Shown here piece after piece: positions 1-6,055 of a DNA stretch of 6,180 bases. This stretch comes from Bryobacterales bacterium (GTDB lineage Bacteria; Acidobacteriota; Terriglobia; Bryobacterales; Bryobacteraceae). The stretch is from the NCBI GenBank assembly GCA_025353235.1, contig JANXQZ010000396.1, forward strand, positions 1 to 6,180. Direction: 5' to 3'. A program made the position numbers and the translations under genes. Position 1 is the stretch's first letter. Every line of letters begins with the position of its first letter. The notes under the pieces are model-generated. The model made no database searches and had not been told where the DNA came from. It saw only the letters and a program-made list of their open reading frames with translations.

Positions 1-599
1 TGCTGGCCGGCTGGTGGGGCGACCATTTCAATCGCCTCTTCCTGAACTCCGTTCACACGCCCAAATTGAAAAGCGTGAACGCCATCATCGACCTGTTTCC
101 CGAGCGCAAGCAGGCCACTATCGAGAACGCCTGGGTTGCTAACAGCGAAGTGGAAGCCGGTGCTCAATTGCCGGTCAAGGTCTTCCTGAGACCGTACCGC
201 GGGGAAAGAATGGAGCGCGAGTTTACGGTGAAGATCCCCGCCACCATGACCAAGGGCGAGCATCGGGTGCTCTTAAGCGATGCCGAGACCTTGAACAGGA
301 TGCAGAGCGCCGCCGGGAACGCCAGCCGGTTTATCGATCTACCCCAAGCCGTGTCTCTGCTCAATCAGGAACGAGCTAATAATCAGGTCTATGTCTCGTT
401 AATCGAGCCCCGCCCCACGGTTTACTTCGAAGATAAGACGATGCCGAGCCTGCCCCTTTCTGTGATGAACGTAATGCAGACCGGGCGTTCGGCAAGCCGC
501 CAATTCAGCACCTCTCCCGAGAGCGCAGTGGAGCAAGGCAGCATCGCGCTCGATCAAGTGGTGAGTGGCAGCTACTCGCTCAAGATCACCGTCAAATAG
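1..599 (+). CDS. C-terminal part of S55 (SpoIVB-type) peptidase-family protein, 5' truncated
   Basis: The reading frame is open from base 3 to the stop at 597-599 (198 codons visible) and has no start of its own that is needed. A TTG at 66 is in frame, but the coding sequence upstream of it (LAGWWGDHFNRLFLN) continues the same protein, so this is a 3' fragment. What is seen is a beta-rich segment with an immunoglobulin-like look: 'IENAWVANSEVEAGAQLPV' followed by 'LRPYRGE' and 'FTVKIP', then a helical stretch, then a C-terminal beta segment ending 'SGSYSLKITVK'. From memory this pattern is the tail of large exported proteins of Acidobacteria that carry an N-terminal SpoIVB peptidase S55 domain. 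The catalytic part lies outside the window, so peptidase activity cannot be judged. The next gene starts 5 bases after the stop, which suggests co-transcription. The family call is moderately secure; the role is unknown. Confidence 0.6.
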   Translation, partial: LAGWWGDHFNRLFLNSVHTPKLKSVNAIIDLFPERKQATIENAWVANSEVEAGAQLPVKVFLRPYRGERMEREFTVKIPATMTKGEHRVLLSDAETLNRMQSAAGNASRFIDLPQAVSLLNQERANNQVYVSLIEPRPTVYFEDKTMPSLPLSVMNVMQTGRSASRQFSTSPESAVEQGSIALDQVVSGSYSLKITVK

Positions 600-604
600 A
601 GGGA

Positions 605-2773
605 ATGAAAAACTTTTTCGCGCTACTTCTCGCCCTTACGGCGCTGACGGTGAATTCTCGAGCCGTCGAAACACGCTTTTGGCAGGTCACCGATCAAGCC
701 GACTTTGAAAAAGGCACGCTGACGAATTTATCGCTTCGCAGCGACGGTCGGCTTTATCTCGCGCCCGAGTTTCGCGACGTATTCGATCCATCCACGCCGT
801 ACCTTTGGTCTCTGGCTTCGGATGGAAAAGGTCACCTATACGCTGGAGGAGGCGGCTCAGGCAGCGGCACTTGCAAGTTGTTTGAAATCGACTCTTCCGG
901 GAAGGGAAGAACTCTGGCCGAATTGGATGGCCTGGAAATTCACGCCATCGCCGTGGGCAAGGACGGGCAGATCTATGCCGCGACTGACCCCGATGGCAAG
1001 GTTTATAAAGTGTCGCCGCAAGGCAAGGCGCAGCTTTTTTACGATCCGCACGCCAAGTACATCTGGGCCCTCGCCTTCAACCACGCCGGTGATTTGTTCG
1101 TTGCCACGGGAGATCAGGGGGAAATCTTCCGAGTCGGGCGGGACGGCAAGGGCTCCGTGTTCTTCAAGACTGGAGAGACCCACGCTCGATCCCTAACCCT
1201 CGATGCTCAAGAAAATTTGATTGTGGGCACGGAACCGGGCGGTTTGATCCTTCGCGTCTCCGCCAGCGGAATTGGGTTCGTTTTGTACCAGACGCCAAAA
1301 CGGGAGATCACCGCCGTTGCCGTCGCGAAAACCGGGGAGATTTATGCGGCGGGCGTCGGGACGAGATCCGCCGTTTCATCACAAACCAGCACGCCCCCGA
1401 CGCCGCCTCCGGCCACCCCTCCCCCTCCTGCCACCGCCGCACCCGTGCGGGCTTCCAGTCCTCCGCCTTCGCTAGCTCCGCCCCCGGCGCCTATTTCCGG
1501 CGGATCTGAAGTATATAGAATCGAGTCGGACGGTTCACCGCATCGAGTGTTTAGCAACTCGCAAGATATCGTCTACGCAATTGGGTTCGATTTGCAAAAT
1601 CGACCCTTGGTCGCCACTGGCAATCGCGGCAAGATCTATCGCTTGGATTCAAATCATCTCCATACTGAGCTAATCGACGCATCGCCTACTCAGATTACGA
1701 CGCTGCTGTCCACCGCCGACGGGCACCTGTACGCAGCCACGGGCAACATTGGCCGCGTCTACGAAATTGCAAACGGCTCGTCCAAGACTGGCAGTTTCGA
1801 AAGCGAAGCGCTGGACGCAGGATCGTTCGCCTATTGGGGTCGGTTGGTGCTCCGGGGTTCGGCGCAGCAGGTCAAGATTACCACTCGAAGCGGGAACCTC
1901 AGCCGTCCCCAGGAAAATTGGAGTGCATGGGAGCCTCTGAGAGGGGATGGCCGAATCGCCTCGCCTTCCGCCCGGTTCCTGCAGTACAAGGCGGACCTAT
2001 CCGGATCGGCCGAGATTGCCTCAGTCGAGATTGCCTACTTGCCGAAGAATATTGCTCCGGTGGTGGAGGATGTCGAGATCACTCCGCCGAACTACAAATT
2101 TCCATCTCCGTCCCCGACCGTGACCAGCCCATCTTCGCTTCCTCAATCGTTCACGCTGCCCCCTATGGGACAACGGAAACGCCCGTCATCCTCAAGTGCG
2201 GATGCCAGCACTTCCTCCTCGTTGACCTATGCGAAGGGTATGCTGGGCGCCCGTTGGACCGCTTCGGACGAGAACGGCGACGGGCTCCTCTATACGGTGG
2301 AAATCCGCGGGGTGGGAGAAACTTCCTGGAAGCTGCTGAAGGATAAGGTTCGGGAGAAATACCTGACTTGGGATAGCACCGCGTTCCCCGATGGCGAGTA
2401 CGTGTTACGTGTCACCGCGTCGGATTCGCCCGGCAACATCCCAGCCCAGGCGCTCTCGGCCAGCTTGGTATGCGACCCATTCCTGATCGATAACACGCCG
2501 CCTCGTATCACGAATCTCGCAGCTATTCCGAACGGCGGACGAGTGGAGCTTCGCTGGAAGGCAACTGACGGTCGAAGTAATATCGACCGCGCTGAGTATT
2601 CCATAAACGGCGGAGATTGGATTCTGGTTGAGCCCAGGACCAAGCTGTCCGATGCACCTGAGGCGGAGTACGCAATTACGCTGGATCGGCAAGGCTCCGG
2701 CGAACAGACCGTCGCGGTCCGCGTGACTGATTCCTACGACAATCAATCTGTAGAGAAGCTGGTGGTGAAATAG
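605..2773 (+). CDS. Secreted seven-bladed beta-propeller protein with C-terminal Fn3-like domains
   Basis: This 722-residue protein has a Sec signal peptide (MKNFFALLLALTALTVNSRA, likely cleaved after Ala20), so it is exported. Residues ~65-392 hold propeller repeats of the form 'I.A.A...G.IYAATG..G.VYRV...G', with hits at about 67-95, 112-141, 153-183, 194-222, 235-252 plus 301-310, 323-350 and 364-392. That makes seven blades. Blade 5 is split by a Pro/Ala/Ser-rich insert (253-300). Residues ~400-480 ('LDAGSFAYWGRL', 'WSAWEPL', 'ARFLQYKADLSG') look like a beta-sandwich. A second Ser/Pro linker (499-540) leads to two Fn3-like domains (~546-627 and ~630-722). No catalytic residues are recognisable, and a binding or scaffold role is inference. 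There are only two cysteines in the mature chain (90 and 623). The ATG at 605 is supported by the signal peptide. A GAGGG sits only 1-2 bases upstream, so translation may be coupled to the preceding gene. Confidence 0.85.
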   Translation: MKNFFALLLALTALTVNSRAVETRFWQVTDQADFEKGTLTNLSLRSDGRLYLAPEFRDVFDPSTPYLWSLASDGKGHLYAGGGGSGSGTCKLFEIDSSGKGRTLAELDGLEIHAIAVGKDGQIYAATDPDGKVYKVSPQGKAQLFYDPHAKYIWALAFNHAGDLFVATGDQGEIFRVGRDGKGSVFFKTGETHARSLTLDAQENLIVGTEPGGLILRVSASGIGFVLYQTPKREITAVAVAKTGEIYAAGVGTRSAVSSQTSTPPTPPPATPPPPATAAPVRASSPPPSLAPPPAPISGGSEVYRIESDGSPHRVFSNSQDIVYAIGFDLQNRPLVATGNRGKIYRLDSNHLHTELIDASPTQITTLLSTADGHLYAATGNIGRVYEIANGSSKTGSFESEALDAGSFAYWGRLVLRGSAQQVKITTRSGNLSRPQENWSAWEPLRGDGRIASPSARFLQYKADLSGSAEIASVEIAYLPKNIAPVVEDVEITPPNYKFPSPSPTVTSPSSLPQSFTLPPMGQRKRPSSSSADASTSSSLTYAKGMLGARWTASDENGDGLLYTVEIRGVGETSWKLLKDKVREKYLTWDSTAFPDGEYVLRVTASDSPGNIPAQALSASLVCDPFLIDNTPPRITNLAAIPNGGRVELRWKATDGRSNIDRAEYSINGGDWILVEPRTKLSDAPEAEYAITLDRQGSGEQTVAVRVTDSYDNQSVEKLVVK
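1361..1504 (+). repeat. Proline-rich low-complexity insert coding region inside propeller blade 5
   Basis: This stretch encodes residues 253-300 of the propeller protein, with runs such as TPPTPPPATPPPP and SPPPSLAPPPAP. The DNA is correspondingly C-rich and repetitive (ccg/cct/ccc codons). It falls between the inner strands of blade 5 (ITAVAVAKTGEIYAAGVG) and what looks like the outer strand of the same blade (GGSEVYRIESDG). It is therefore a loop insertion and not an interdomain linker. The length of such tracts tends to vary between strains; that is general knowledge and is not seen here. Confidence 0.7.
2099..2224 (+). other. Ser/Pro-rich interdomain linker coding region
   Basis: This encodes residues 499-540 of the propeller protein, rich in Ser, Pro and Thr with a short basic patch (QRKRP) and a Ser-rich run. 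It separates the propeller and beta-sandwich half from the two C-terminal Fn3-like domains and is probably a flexible, exposed tether. The reading frame stays open through it, so it is not a sign of a frameshift. Confidence 0.6.
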
Positions 2774-2775
2774 CC

Positions 2776-3003
2776 ATGGAAATTGATCCCGCTTTGGCCG
2801 ACCTTGCCTTGCGCGAAGCGTATCGGAAATATTCCCGCTTTGAGGTGCATGGTCCCAGGATTATCGCCCGCGCGCTCTTTCAAGGATACGCACTGATGCT
2901 CGAGTACGCAGACCCGCCTGCGCGAGATGACCCCGACGCGTGGGAATTCCAGAATGCCGCCGTCAAGGCGTACAAGCGGCTTGCGGGACCCACCGCGCCC
3001 TAA
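2776..3003 (+). CDS. Small uncharacterised protein, 75 aa
   Basis: I do not recognise this family. The ATG at 2776 lies 2 bases after the stop of the propeller gene, and a GGTGGTG at 2761-2767 could act as a weak ribosome binding site, so translational coupling is likely. The protein is charged, rich in Ala, Tyr, Arg and Asp, and has no signal peptide, membrane segment or cysteine. The sequence suggests three helices (about residues 5-20, 27-45 and 53-70) separated by a polar 'DPPARDDPD' turn. Codon use resembles its neighbours, and tight packing in the operon favours a real gene. A cytoplasmic protein after two exported ones is curious. Its function is unknown, and the link to its neighbours rests on position only. 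Confidence 0.7.
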   Translation: MEIDPALADLALREAYRKYSRFEVHGPRIIARALFQGYALMLEYADPPARDDPDAWEFQNAAVKAYKRLAGPTAP

Positions 3004-3028
3004 CCGGGCCGTGACCATCAGCGAGCGG

Positions 3029-4321
3029 TCATGCGGCAGCGGCTCGACGTTCCAAATCGCGGGTGATTGTCCGAGAGCCGAAGTAAAGCACCACCGCCAA
3101 CGCCAGCGATAGAACCGGAATAATCAACATCGCCTGTTGCAGGCCGATCGCCTTGAACGCTTCGGTCATCTTGTCCGCTCCCGCCAGCACCATCGAGCGC
3201 CGCGCGAGCCGATCGCTCAAACTGCCCGTTAACAGCGGACCCATCGAAGCACCGCACAAATACATCGCCATGAAGTAAACGGCCATGGTCAGACCGCGTT
3301 GCGTGGGCGCCACAATGTCCTGAATGGATGCGTAAACCAATCCGTAGTAAGTGTTCAGCGCGCCGTAAGCCACAGTCAAACATGCCAGCGCGAGCACGAT
3401 AGATCCTGCCGGCTGCACGATTCCAAAGTACGCGAACGGAGCGCCCACAGCCGCGATCACCGCAGCAATGAACAGCCTGCCCCCCTTGTGCTTCTGAACG
3501 ATTCTATCGCCTAGGTAACCCGCCATCACACCCCCGCAAACTCCCCCGATCAAGTAGGTGAACCCAGTCGCGATGCCGGATTTGGAAACCGACAGCCCAT
3601 GCACCCGCGCTAAGAAAGCAGGCAGAAAGCTTCCAATCGCGTACATGTTGAAATTAAGAAAAACGCCCGAGGCAATGATCCACCACAGCGTGGGAATGGC
3701 CAACACGTCCCTAAATGACACGCGTTGTTTGCTCGCCGGAATACCTTCCGACGCGCCGCGCTCCGGTTCCTGCAACATGAACAGAGCAGGCACCAGCAAA
3801 ATTGCTGGCAAGGCCGCGACCACCATCGCAGTGCGCCATCCGAATGCTTGCGCGATGGGACCGCTGAAGAAAAATCCCAGCGCTCCCCCGACGGGAACAC
3901 CCAGCATGAACAGAGCGAGCACGCGCGCGCGGCGGGCTGCGGGAAACAAGTCGCCCAGCCAGCTGGTACCAGTCGGCGCGCACACTGCTTCCCCAATACC
4001 GACACCCATGCGGGACATGAGCAGCATCGGGTAGCTGGTCGCCAACCCGGCCATCGCTGTGAGAGCAGTCCAGAAGATAACGCCGAATGCGAGCAGCTTC
4101 TTCCGGCTCCACGTATCCGCTATGCGTCCAAACGGAACACCCACAATCGCGTAAATCCAAATGAAGACGCTGCCCATGTACCCGATCTGGGTGTCCGATA
4201 GGCCGAACTCCTTGCGCATCGGCTCAACCAACGCGCCGGGAGCATTGCGGTCATAGAAGTTCAGAATGTTGATCGCTACCAGGACCAGCACGGGAAGCAT
4301 GACAGCACGGTTGGGTTTCAA
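3029..4321 (-). CDS. Spinster-like major facilitator superfamily (MFS) transporter
   Basis: This is a 430-residue inner-membrane transporter of normal MFS length with about twelve hydrophobic segments in two halves. Helix 1 carries 'NFYDRNAPGAL' (Asp24-Arg25), and the helix 2-3 loop carries motif A, 'GRIADTWSRKK' (65-75). Helix 4 reads 'SRMGVGIGEA' (Arg104, Glu111), and a second motif-A-like 'GYLGDR' lies at 268-273. The Asp-Arg pair in helix 1 and the GxGEA motif fit the Spinster (Spns) group seen in many bacteria; the substrate cannot be told from sequence. The start codon is TTG at 4321-4319. An in-frame TAA at 4336-4334 blocks extension, and no ATG occurs before Met8. Only a weak GAG precedes the TTG, so the start is less certain than the gene. 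It follows the dehydrogenase gene by 36 bases and is probably co-transcribed with it, which hints at export or uptake of a related metabolite. Confidence 0.88.
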   Translation of the reverse strand: MKPNRAVMLPVLVLVAINILNFYDRNAPGALVEPMRKEFGLSDTQIGYMGSVFIWIYAIVGVPFGRIADTWSRKKLLAFGVIFWTALTAMAGLATSYPMLLMSRMGVGIGEAVCAPTGTSWLGDLFPAARRARVLALFMLGVPVGGALGFFFSGPIAQAFGWRTAMVVAALPAILLVPALFMLQEPERGASEGIPASKQRVSFRDVLAIPTLWWIIASGVFLNFNMYAIGSFLPAFLARVHGLSVSKSGIATGFTYLIGGVCGGVMAGYLGDRIVQKHKGGRLFIAAVIAAVGAPFAYFGIVQPAGSIVLALACLTVAYGALNTYYGLVYASIQDIVAPTQRGLTMAVYFMAMYLCGASMGPLLTGSLSDRLARRSMVLAGADKMTEAFKAIGLQQAMLIIPVLSLALAVVLYFGSRTITRDLERRAAAA

Positions 4322-4357
4322 GTCTCGGCCATGTTATCACACAATCCCGCCATGGAT

Positions 4358-5536
4358 TTAAGCGGCTGGCTTCAGCACAACTTTGATGCAGCCGTCTTTC
4401 TTATCGCGGAAAGTCTTGTACATTTCAGGAGCTTTTTCCAGCCCCACGGTATGGGTGATCACGAACGAAGGATCAATCTCGCCGGATTCAACCTTCTTCA
4501 GCAGCGGCTCAGTGTAGTGCTGGACATTGGTCTGTCCCATTTTGAAAGTCAGCCCCTTGTTCATGGCTGCGCTAAATGGAAACTTGTCGAGCAGGCCGAC
4601 ATATACGCCCGGAACCGAGATTGTCCCTCCTTTCCGACAGCACATGATCGCCTCGCGAAGAGCGTGAGACCGGTCGGTCTCCAGCATCAGGGCGGTCTTC
4701 ACTTTGTCATACACCGCGTCAACCGTTCCGCTGGCGTGTGCTTCACCTCCTACGGCATCAATGCAACGGTCCGGTCCGCGACCGTGGGTCATCTCCATCA
4801 AACGGTCCTGAACCTTCTCTTTATCGAAGTTGATGGTTTCGGCCTTGCCCCACTTTTCTGCCATGCGCAAACGCTCGGCAACCATGTCGATCGCGATCAC
4901 CCGCCCAGCGCCAAACATCCAGGCGCTTTGAATGGCAAATTGTGCCACAGGCCCGCAGCCCCAAATGGCGACCGTATCCCCCGGTTCGATTCCAGCATTT
5001 TCCGCCGCCATGTATCCGGTGGGGAAAATGTCCGAAAGGAACAAAACTTTCTCGTCGGGCAACCCGGCAGGAACCTTAATCGGACCCACATCCGCAAACG
5101 GTACGCGAAGATACTCCGCCTGACCGCCGGCAAATCCGCCGAGCATGTGGGAAAACCCGAACAGGCCTGCGGGGGATTGGCCCATGGCTTTGCGAGCGAT
5201 TTCTGCATTCGGGTTGGAAGTATCGCACAGCGAATACAAATGCTTCTTGCAGAAGAAACAATCGCCGCAAGAAATGGTGAACGGAACCACCACGCGATCT
5301 CCCACCTTCAACTTCTTAACTGCGCTTCCAACCTCCACTACTTCGCCCATCGGCTCATGGCCGAGCACGTCGCCCGCTTCCATCGTTGGCATGAAGCCGT
5401 CGTATAAGTGAAGATCCGATCCGCAGATCGCAGTGGATGTAATTTTCACGATGGCGTCGCCAGGGTTGACGATAGTGGGGTCGGGGACGGTGTCAACCCG
5501 AACATCTTCTTTTCCATGCCAGCAAAGAGCTCTCAT
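4358..5536 (-). CDS. Zinc-dependent medium-chain alcohol dehydrogenase, formaldehyde-dehydrogenase-like
   Basis: This 392-residue cytoplasmic NAD(P)-dependent oxidoreductase has the full set of zinc and cofactor motifs. Likely catalytic zinc ligands are Cys38, His60 ('GHEPMGEV', 59-66) and Asp169 ('LSDIFPTGY'). The structural zinc site has four cysteines at 90, 93, 96 and 104 ('CGDCFFC', then 'SLC'). The Rossmann motif is 'GCGPVA' (193-198), and Asp217 at the end of the next strand favours NAD over NADP. Overall pattern and length match the formaldehyde-dehydrogenase-like branch (the Pseudomonas glutathione-independent enzyme is about 398 residues). Formaldehyde as substrate is not proven; other alcohols or aldehydes are possible. 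The ATG at 5536 has a strong AAGGAG (5547-5542) 5 bases upstream. The MFS transporter follows, and the cupin gene diverges across a 96-base gap. Confidence 0.92.
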   Translation of the reverse strand: MRALCWHGKEDVRVDTVPDPTIVNPGDAIVKITSTAICGSDLHLYDGFMPTMEAGDVLGHEPMGEVVEVGSAVKKLKVGDRVVVPFTISCGDCFFCKKHLYSLCDTSNPNAEIARKAMGQSPAGLFGFSHMLGGFAGGQAEYLRVPFADVGPIKVPAGLPDEKVLFLSDIFPTGYMAAENAGIEPGDTVAIWGCGPVAQFAIQSAWMFGAGRVIAIDMVAERLRMAEKWGKAETINFDKEKVQDRLMEMTHGRGPDRCIDAVGGEAHASGTVDAVYDKVKTALMLETDRSHALREAIMCCRKGGTISVPGVYVGLLDKFPFSAAMNKGLTFKMGQTNVQHYTEPLLKKVESGEIDPSFVITHTVGLEKAPEMYKTFRDKKDGCIKVVLKPAA

Positions 5537-5541
5537 ATGTT

Positions 5542-5547
5542 CTCCTT
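5542..5547 (-). promoter_or_regulatory. Ribosome binding site of the dehydrogenase gene
   Basis: On the minus strand the bases read AAGGAG, followed by AACAT and the ATG at 5536. The match to the Shine-Dalgarno consensus and the 5-base spacing fix this start codon. Confidence 0.8.
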
Positions 5548-5560
5548 CTCTCGATTAGTA

Positions 5561-5580
5561 GACTGCTTTAGAGTGCTTTG
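5561..5580 (+). repeat. Tandem 10-base direct repeat, possible operator
   Basis: GACTGCTTTA (5561-5570) is followed directly by GAGTGCTTTG (5571-5580), identical at 8 of 10 positions. The 10-base period places both copies on the same face of the helix. The second copy overlaps the candidate -35 of the cupin promoter, the usual position for an activator or repressor site. With two short copies, chance is not excluded. Confidence 0.4.
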
Positions 5581-5606
5581 GCTTCCGAATAAAACTGCAA
5601 TAACAT
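5578..5606 (+). promoter_or_regulatory. Candidate sigma-70-type promoter for the cupin gene
   Basis: TTGGCT (5578-5583) and TAACAT (5601-5606) are separated by exactly 17 bases. Each matches the -35 and -10 consensus at 4 of 6 positions. Transcription would start near 5612-5614, leaving a short leader of about 20 bases that still contains the full ribosome binding site. This is a pattern match only. Confidence 0.4.
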
Positions 5607-5620
5607 CGTTGTAACTTAGA

Positions 5621-5627
5621 AAGGAGG
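5621..5627 (+). promoter_or_regulatory. Ribosome binding site of the cupin gene
   Basis: AAGGAGG lies 5 bases before the ATG at 5633 and is a perfect Shine-Dalgarno sequence. It decides the start, and so shows that the hydrophobic N-terminus of the cupin protein is really translated. Confidence 0.85.
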
Positions 5628-5632
5628 CCGCC

Positions 5633-6040
5633 ATGTCTTTGTTCCGATTTCCGCTTATTCTCGTGTTCGCGTTCATCGCCTTTTGTGCGCCGGTCAGCGT
5701 AATCAGCCTACAGACCGCCGAACATTATCGCTGGGGCGACTGCTGCGACGGCTGGTACCTCGTCAAAAATGACCGCCTCAACGTCATTCAAGAAAAGATG
5801 CCCCCCGGGACGAGCGAGACCCGGCATCTGCACCACAAAGCGCAGCAGTTCTTCTATGTGCTGGCGGGAGACGCGTCTCTCGAGGTGGAGGGCCGCGTCC
5901 TGGTTCTGCATGAACGCGAAGGGGCGCTTGTCCCGCCAGGCTCGCGGCACCGAATGCAGAATCGGTCCAAGCGCGATCTTGAGATCGTCGTTACATCGGA
6001 ACCGCCCAGCCATGGCGACCGTGAAGAGATGCCGCAGTAA
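5633..6040 (+). CDS. Small single-domain cupin protein with N-terminal hydrophobic segment
   Basis: The 135-residue product has a hydrophobic N-terminus (about residues 6-24, one Arg before it) and then a single cupin domain from about residue 27. Cupin motif 1 is G59-x5-H65-x-H67-x4-Q72-x6-G79, with Gln where the standard motif has Glu. Motif 2 is P101-x-G103-x2-H106-x3-N110. Probable metal ligands are His65, His67, Gln72 and His106. Close relatives that I recall begin near 'QTAEHYRWG', which suggests that the first ~25 residues are an added signal peptide or membrane anchor. There is no proper lipobox (Phe17 precedes Cys18). Adjacent Cys37-Cys38 are notable. No catalytic role can be assigned; many such cupins are sugar- or metabolite-binding or remain uncharacterised. 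A response-regulator gene starts 15 bases downstream, probably in the same operon. Confidence 0.82.
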   Translation: MSLFRFPLILVFAFIAFCAPVSVISLQTAEHYRWGDCCDGWYLVKNDRLNVIQEKMPPGTSETRHLHHKAQQFFYVLAGDASLEVEGRVLVLHEREGALVPPGSRHRMQNRSKRDLEIVVTSEPPSHGDREEMPQ

Positions 6041-6055
6041 AATAGGGACAGATTC

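Larger units (their letters stand above)
5537..5632. promoter_or_regulatory. Divergent intergenic control region (dehydrogenase / cupin)
   Basis: This 96-base gap is the only sizeable non-coding stretch in the window and must hold the start signals of two diverging units. It is more AT-rich than the surrounding genes. It contains ribosome binding sites at both ends, a plausible promoter toward the cupin and a tandem decamer. Toward the dehydrogenase I see only weak -10-like bases (TCTAAA at 5572-5567) without a convincing -35 at proper spacing, so that promoter remains unplaced. Confidence 0.6.

Noticed and set aside
66..599. Independent 177-codon gene starting at TTG 66
   Set aside because: The same frame is open and coding-like to the window's left edge, so the TTG is an internal Leu codon of a longer protein.
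1834..2346. 170-codon open frame overlapping the propeller gene in another frame
   Set aside because: The overlapping frame encodes the recognisable propeller and Fn3-like protein continuously. This one lacks domain features and is explained by GC-rich coding bias.
3012..3031. Inverted repeat TGACC...GGTCA between the convergent small gene and MFS gene, considered as a shared terminator
   Set aside because: The stem is only 5 base pairs with a 10-base loop, overlaps the MFS stop codon and has no T-run on either strand. Chance explains it.
3725..4201. 158-codon plus-strand open frames (also 3558-4034) opposite the MFS gene
   Set aside because: These are shadows of the transporter, with His/Arg/Pro-rich translation and no start signals.
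4329..4355. Inverted repeat CCATG...CATGG in the dehydrogenase-MFS gap
   Set aside because: It has five base pairs with a 17-base loop and simply reflects two nearby ATG-containing stretches; there is no terminator or operator signature.
4331..5407. Plus-strand open frame of 358 codons opposite the dehydrogenase gene
   Set aside because: It lies antisense to a gene with full zinc and cofactor motifs. Its translation has no recognisable domain and a shadow-like composition, and no ribosome binding site supports it.
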